A stretch of 11,001 bases of DNA, from positions 17,879-28,879 of the forward strand of contig JAOZRH010000007.1 in assembly GCA_029931905.1 (NCBI GenBank), written 5' to 3'. A program made the translations under genes and the position numbers. The notes under the pieces were generated by a model. That model did not search any database. It was not told the origin of the DNA and worked only from the letters and a program-made list of their open reading frames with translations. The number at the start of each line of letters is the position of its first letter. Position 1 is the first letter of the stretch. Below, in pieces: positions 6,813 to 11,001 of the stretch. Origin of the DNA: Fidelibacterota bacterium. Its GTDB lineage: Bacteria > Fidelibacterota > Fidelibacteria > Fidelibacterales > Fidelibacteraceae.

Positions 6813-9308
6813 TTACTTTTTCCCTTGATTCTTTAAAACAACCTTTAATCTTTCACCCTGAAATTTTGGAATATCTTCTTCAAACAATAATTCTAATAAT
6901 TCTAAAACTCTAGCTGTTTGAGAATTTACAACTTTATATGTTATAATAATATAATTTTCTCCAAATTCAAGATTTTCAATAAATCTATTTAAATCTATTT
7001 CCTTTACTCTTTTTTTATTCTTTCTAATTATTTTTAAATTATCATTTTCTGACAATTTATAATATTTTTCCTTTAATTCTTCAATATTTACTTCAGAATA
7101 AAACTTTACTTTATAAACAATTTTTTCTGTAGCAATCATGATTGATTGTGTCTTTCTTTCAATCTGTTCTTGTGAAAGAATTTTCAATCCAGCAGGCATT
7201 ACTTCATTAAATTTATTTTTGATATTTGACACTTCCTCAAAAAATATTATATCAACAAACTCTTCTAATGCACTATAACTCATTGGAATTGGAAAACCAA
7301 AAGATATTTTTGGTCTGCGATTAAATCCTTCTGAATATTTTACTGGTAAATTTAACATATTAATAGTTCGTTGAAATATTCTAAATAAATCATGATGAGT
7401 AATATATTTTATTAAACCTGCTTTTTCAAATTTTAATCTCACAATCCACTCTTTTTCATTTGTAATTTGATTTTTATCATCAACAACCAATTTAGTTTTT
7501 TTCTCATCATTAACTATATTAGTATTATTCTGTAACATTTTTAAATCTTTATTACAAACTCCACAATAATAACATCCTTTCCTACAATCAATCGTATTTA
7601 CGATTTCATATGCCTTGTTGCGTTCAGAAATTAAAAAATTATCCATAAATCCAAAATCAATAAAATCCCATGGCAACAAATCATTCACATCTTTTTCAGC
7701 TGTATATTTGATTGGATCTATATTATATTTTTTTAATGCATTTAACCATAAATCTTTGTTCAATTTTTCACTCCAAGCACCAAACTTTCCACCATTTTTC
7801 CAAACATCATAAATTACCATATTCAATTTATCATCACCTCGCGAAACAATACTTTCAATAAGAGATTCATATGGATCATTTGTCATCAATTTAATCTTAT
7901 AACTTTTCAATCCTTCTCTCAAAATACCTATTTTTCTTTCTGCTTCTTCTGGGGTTAGTTGTTTTTCCCACTGAAAAGGTGTCATTGGTTTGGGAATAAA
8001 TGTAGAGATGGAAACATGAATATTTTTCCTTCCGTAATCTCTGGACATTGAACTAATTCTTTTAATTAAGTCAATTATACCAATAATATCTTCATCTGTC
8101 TCTGTTGGTAATCCAATCATAAAATAAAATTTTAATGTTCTATAATTGTTTTCTAAAGCTATTTTAACAGAAGAAAATAAATCATCTTCTGAAATATTTT
8201 TATTAACCACATCTCGTAATCTTTGTGTACCAGCTTCTGGGGCAAATGTTATTCCAGATTTTTTTTGATTATTAATATTATTTATAATATTTGAATTAAA
8301 TGAATCTAATCTCAACGATGGTAAAGATATTGAAATATTATTTTCGTTAAAATACTCTTTTGTCAATGAAAAATATGAACTTAGTCCAGTATAATCCGTT
8401 GTTGATAAACTCAATAATGAAACTGTTTCATAACCAGTATTTTTTAATGCTTCTTTTGTATAACTTGTCAATTCTGAATATGATCTTTCTCTTATTGGAC
8501 GATAAATCATTCCCGCTTGACAAAATCTACAACCTGCAGTACATCCTCTTTGAACCTCTAGAGACAATCTATCCTGAACAATTTCTTTTATCGGAACTAA
8601 AGGTTTAATCGAATAATTTTTTCTATCTAATGATTTTATTTTATTTGCAACAATTTTTTTAGTACTATTTTTTTGAAAATATTTTGGAACATAAATTCCA
8701 TTTTCAGGACTTGACAAATGTTGTAAAATTTCATCTCGAGAATAATTCAACGACTTATATTCTTTAACTTTATTCATCAATTTAATAATAATTTCTTCGC
8801 CATCTCCAACAACAAAAACATCAATAAATTCCTTAATTGGCTCTGGATTTACAGCACCAGAACCACCAGCAATTATTATTGGATCTGTTTCTTTTCTATC
8901 TTTTGAAAATATTGGAATGTTTGACAAATCAAGTATATTTAAAATATTTGAATATGTCATTTCATATTGTAATGTGAAACCCAATAAATCAAATTCTGAT
9001 AATGCTGTAAGTGTTTCCAATGAATATAATGGCAAATCTTCTGAACGCATCAACTCTTCCATATCATACCAAGGTGCATAAGCTCTTTCTGCAACAAAAT
9101 CATCATTAGAATTTATTATGTGATAAAGCAATTGATAGCCATAAAATGACATTCCAACATCATAAATATCAGGATAAACTAAACATATTTTCACATCTAC
9201 TTTATTATGGTCTTTTTTAACCATATTAAATTCACCACCACAATATCTACCTGGTTTTCTAACTTGAGATAATATTTTATCTAATTTAAATTTATCTATT
9301 TGTTTCAT
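6813..9308 (-). CDS. TIGR03960-type radical SAM protein fused to DUF2344 (TIGR03936) domain
   Basis: This 831-residue fused protein has three regions. The N-terminal part (about 35-200) is a B12-binding-like Rossmann segment (ICLVYPDIYDVGMSFYG at 41-57, AGGSGAVNPEP at 147-157), but it has no DxHxxG cobalamin-histidine motif. A radical SAM barrel follows, with C256, C260 and C263 in RGCTAGCRFC binding the 4Fe-4S cluster, and conserved GITFAPEAGTQRLRD (352-366) and FYFMIGLPTETDED (394-407). A second cysteine group, C575, C579, C582 and C585, closes this part and may hold zinc or another cluster. The DUF2344 domain runs from about 620 to 830 (LIKYITHHDLFRIFQRT, KYSEGFNRRPKISFG). The reaction is unknown. 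Its habitual neighbour is the RNase E/G gene, found here 5 bases downstream, which suggests RNA or ribosome modification; that is inference. Its start directly abuts the dxr stop. Confidence 0.9.
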   Translation of the reverse strand: MKQIDKFKLDKILSQVRKPGRYCGGEFNMVKKDHNKVDVKICLVYPDIYDVGMSFYGYQLLYHIINSNDDFVAERAYAPWYDMEELMRSEDLPLYSLETLTALSEFDLLGFTLQYEMTYSNILNILDLSNIPIFSKDRKETDPIIIAGGSGAVNPEPIKEFIDVFVVGDGEEIIIKLMNKVKEYKSLNYSRDEILQHLSSPENGIYVPKYFQKNSTKKIVANKIKSLDRKNYSIKPLVPIKEIVQDRLSLEVQRGCTAGCRFCQAGMIYRPIRERSYSELTSYTKEALKNTGYETVSLLSLSTTDYTGLSSYFSLTKEYFNENNISISLPSLRLDSFNSNIINNINNQKKSGITFAPEAGTQRLRDVVNKNISEDDLFSSVKIALENNYRTLKFYFMIGLPTETDEDIIGIIDLIKRISSMSRDYGRKNIHVSISTFIPKPMTPFQWEKQLTPEEAERKIGILREGLKSYKIKLMTNDPYESLIESIVSRGDDKLNMVIYDVWKNGGKFGAWSEKLNKDLWLNALKKYNIDPIKYTAEKDVNDLLPWDFIDFGFMDNFLISERNKAYEIVNTIDCRKGCYYCGVCNKDLKMLQNNTNIVNDEKKTKLVVDDKNQITNEKEWIVRLKFEKAGLIKYITHHDLFRIFQRTINMLNLPVKYSEGFNRRPKISFGFPIPMSYSALEEFVDIIFFEEVSNIKNKFNEVMPAGLKILSQEQIERKTQSIMIATEKIVYKVKFYSEVNIEELKEKYYKLSENDNLKIIRKNKKRVKEIDLNRFIENLEFGENYIIITYKVVNSQTARVLELLELLFEEDIPKFQGERLKVVLKNQGKK

Positions 9309-10460
9309 TTATCCTAACTTATTATAATGTAAATAATTTGTAATATCTGTTTCTATATCTAAAATCGCATCTATATCTGCATTTTCGATTGGATTATGTC
9401 TATTTAACATCTTTTCAACTATTTTTGGAATATCCGTAAATTTAATCTTATTATCAATAAATGAATATACAGCAAGTTCATTTGCAACATTCAAAACTAC
9501 TGGATATGTTTTTCCCAATTTCAATGAATTTAGTGCCAATTTCAATGATGGAAATTTTTCATAATTCGGCTCAAAAAAAGTTAATTCTTTTAATTTTGCA
9601 AGATTCAAATTATCGAAATTTGCAACAAATCTATCAGGATAACTCAACGCATATTGAATTGGTAATTTCATATCTGGTAAACCCAATTGTGCTTTTACAG
9701 AACTATCTATAAATTCAACCATACTGTGAATAATTGATTGTGGATGAATTACAACTTCAATTTTCTCTTGTGGAATATTAAATAAATGATATGCTTCAAT
9801 AATTTCCAATCCTTTATTCATCATTGTTGCCGAATCAATTGTTATTTTTTTTCCCATTGACCAATTTGGGTGTTTAAGAGCATCATTAACTGTAATATCT
9901 GCAAATGATTTTAAATCTCGATTTAAAAATGGTCCTCCTGATCCTGTCAAAATTAACTTTTGAATATTTTGCTCTTTTTCTCCTTGAATACATTGCCAAA
10001 TAGCAGAATGTTCACTATCAACGGGAAATATTTTTGTTCCACTCTTTTTTGCAAGTGAATATAAATAATCTCCAGCCATTACCAAACTTTCCTTATTGCT
10101 CAAAGCAATATCAACACCATTTTTACAAGCAGATACTGACGGCAACATTCCCTTGCTTCCAACAATCGCATTAACAACAATATCTACTTCCTTTAATCCA
10201 GCAATTTCAACAATTGAATCATAACCACTCATAACTTGAATATCTAATTTAGATAATTCAGATTTTAATAAAGAATATTTATCTTCATCTGCAATAACAA
10301 CAAATTTTGGTTTAAATTTTTTCGCCTGCTCAATTAGTAATTTAACTTGTGTTTTTGCAGTAATATAAACCAATTCAAATTTATCGGAATTACTCTCGAT
10401 AATATTTAATGTGTTTTTACCAATTGAACCTGTAGAGCCCAAAATACCAATTTTTTTCAC
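9309..10460 (-). CDS. dxr: 1-deoxy-D-xylulose 5-phosphate reductoisomerase
   Basis: Dxr converts DXP to MEP with NADPH, the committed step of the non-mevalonate isoprenoid pathway, in the cytoplasm. The 383-residue protein is a complete, standard-length copy. The NADPH loop GSTGSIG lies at 8-14, SNKESLVMAG at 121-130, and the metal ligands are D148 and E150 in PVDSEH and E219 in NKGLEIIEA. HPNWSMG at 197-203 gives the substrate histidine H197 and flexible-loop W200, and HPQSIIHSMVEF (239-250) follows. The start is GTG at 10460: an AAAGGA lies 9 bases upstream, and the glycine-rich nucleotide loop begins only seven residues in, so no later start is possible. It lies 21 bases after a probable outer-membrane protein gene and directly abuts the radical SAM gene. 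The rseP gene often found beside dxr is absent. Confidence 0.97.
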   Translation of the reverse strand: MKKIGILGSTGSIGKNTLNIIESNSDKFELVYITAKTQVKLLIEQAKKFKPKFVVIADEDKYSLLKSELSKLDIQVMSGYDSIVEIAGLKEVDIVVNAIVGSKGMLPSVSACKNGVDIALSNKESLVMAGDYLYSLAKKSGTKIFPVDSEHSAIWQCIQGEKEQNIQKLILTGSGGPFLNRDLKSFADITVNDALKHPNWSMGKKITIDSATMMNKGLEIIEAYHLFNIPQEKIEVVIHPQSIIHSMVEFIDSSVKAQLGLPDMKLPIQYALSYPDRFVANFDNLNLAKLKELTFFEPNYEKFPSLKLALNSLKLGKTYPVVLNVANELAVYSFIDNKIKFTDIPKIVEKMLNRHNPIENADIDAILDIETDITNYLHYNKLG

Positions 10461-10469
10461 TTTTAAAAT

Positions 10470-10475
10470 TCCTTT
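10470..10475 (-). promoter_or_regulatory. Shine-Dalgarno AAAGGA for dxr
   Basis: On the minus strand AAAGGA sits 9 bases before the GTG at 10460, inside the 21-base gap after the preceding gene. It supports GTG as the dxr start; no ATG is available in frame near the conserved MKKIGILGSTGS beginning. Confidence 0.6.
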
Positions 10476-10481
10476 CTAAAA

Positions 10482-11001
10482 TTACAATTCAATCGAAAGA
10501 TCAATTCCCAATCCAAAATGTCCACGACAATATTCACCAATCAAATTTAAAAAGCCAAAATTAATATAAAAAGTTGGAATAAACTTAATATCCTCATCTC
10601 CTTTTAAATCATAAAATATATTATCATTCACGAATCGTCCATTTTCAATTCCACATTCTGCACCAGCACCAACGACCATATTATTAAAATTTCTCTCTAT
10701 CAATACTCGCAATGCAACAACTCTATTCTTAAAATTTACATTGTTAATCAATCTTTTATTTAATGAAACTACAATATTATAATTAGATGAATCTTTAATA
10801 ACTTTTTTATAATTTGCTGATATTAAATAATATTCAATTGAATGATTATTAAAATCATCAATTCCAAATCCAGCACCAATACTATAATTGTCAAGTAATT
10901 TAACATTTGCACCAAAAACAGGAAACAGTAAATCTAATTTTGATAAATAACTTAATCTAAAATTAACCGATGTTTCTAAAACTTCAGGATTGTAATTCAA
11001 T
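10482..11001 (-). CDS. Probable outer-membrane beta-barrel protein, C-terminal part (5' end outside window)
   Basis: The frame is open to the right edge; the apparent TTG start at 11000 is only the first possible codon, so the true start and any signal peptide lie beyond the window. The visible 172 residues show alternating polar and hydrophobic strands separated by Asn/Asp/Gly-rich turns (VNFRLSYLSKLDLLFPVFG, SIGAGFGIDD, HSIEYYLISANYKKV, VALRVLIERNF, FIPTFYINFGFL), and the protein ends in a strand, GLGIDLSIEL. This is the pattern of a small outer-membrane beta-barrel of the PorV/PorQ or generic OmpA-like kind, but no family motif is recognised and the last residue is Leu rather than the usual aromatic. 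It lies 21 bases upstream of dxr and probably leads into that operon. Function unknown. Confidence 0.6.
   Translation of the reverse strand, partial: LNYNPEVLETSVNFRLSYLSKLDLLFPVFGANVKLLDNYSIGAGFGIDDFNNHSIEYYLISANYKKVIKDSSNYNIVVSLNKRLINNVNFKNRVVALRVLIERNFNNMVVGAGAECGIENGRFVNDNIFYDLKGDEDIKFIPTFYINFGFLNLIGEYCRGHFGLGIDLSIEL

Noticed and set aside
9515..9548. A 13-base direct repeat (CCAATTTCAATGA twice, 21 bases apart) within dxr, giving a SLKLALN/SLKLGK protein repeat.
   Set aside because: The spacing is in frame, but from memory of the family alignment the region has normal Dxr length with no inserted residues, so it is coincidence of Leu/Lys/Ser codons rather than a duplication.
7615..9712. 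Plus-strand open frames at 7615-7812, 8360-8608 and 9461-9712.
   Set aside because: All lie antisense to the radical SAM gene or dxr, whose frames are confirmed by catalytic motifs; no ribosome binding sites or domains.

Overview
The window looks like ordinary chromosomal DNA from a very AT-rich bacterium. The left-edge protein ends in a type IX secretion (T9SS type A) sorting domain, which places the organism in or near the Bacteroidota/Chlorobi/Ignavibacteria group (FCB assemblage). The MEP-pathway gene dxr and a TIGR03960-type radical SAM gene fit a lineage such as Ignavibacteria or Kapabacteria, but that finer placement is inference. There are no tRNA or rRNA genes, insertion sequences, CRISPR arrays or phage genes, and coding density is very high.

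Plus-strand block (1-3372). It opens with the C-terminal part of a secreted, T9SS-tailed protein. An IMPACT/YigZ family gene follows after 8 bases. A 125-base gap, the largest non-coding stretch here, precedes a compact yebC-ruvC-ruvA cluster. yebC and ruvC overlap by four bases (TTGA). The cluster pairs a YebC/PmpR regulator or translation factor with two Holliday-junction processing proteins. ruvB is not in the window.

Minus-strand block (11001-3404, in transcription order). It holds the C-terminal part of a probable outer-membrane beta-barrel protein, dxr, a TIGR03960/DUF2344 fused radical SAM protein, rng (RNase G type) and mutL (endonuclease-type). Spacings are 21, 0, 5 and 41 bases, so the five genes are probably one transcription unit. 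It combines isoprenoid synthesis, RNA processing, mismatch repair and an uncharacterised radical SAM enzyme. mutL and ruvA converge tail to tail 31 bases apart.

No previously undescribed system is evident. The points most worth a second look are the radical SAM/DUF2344 protein beside RNase G, with its extra four-cysteine cluster, and the identity of the truncated T9SS cargo at the left edge. All catalytic motifs checked in the housekeeping genes are intact.
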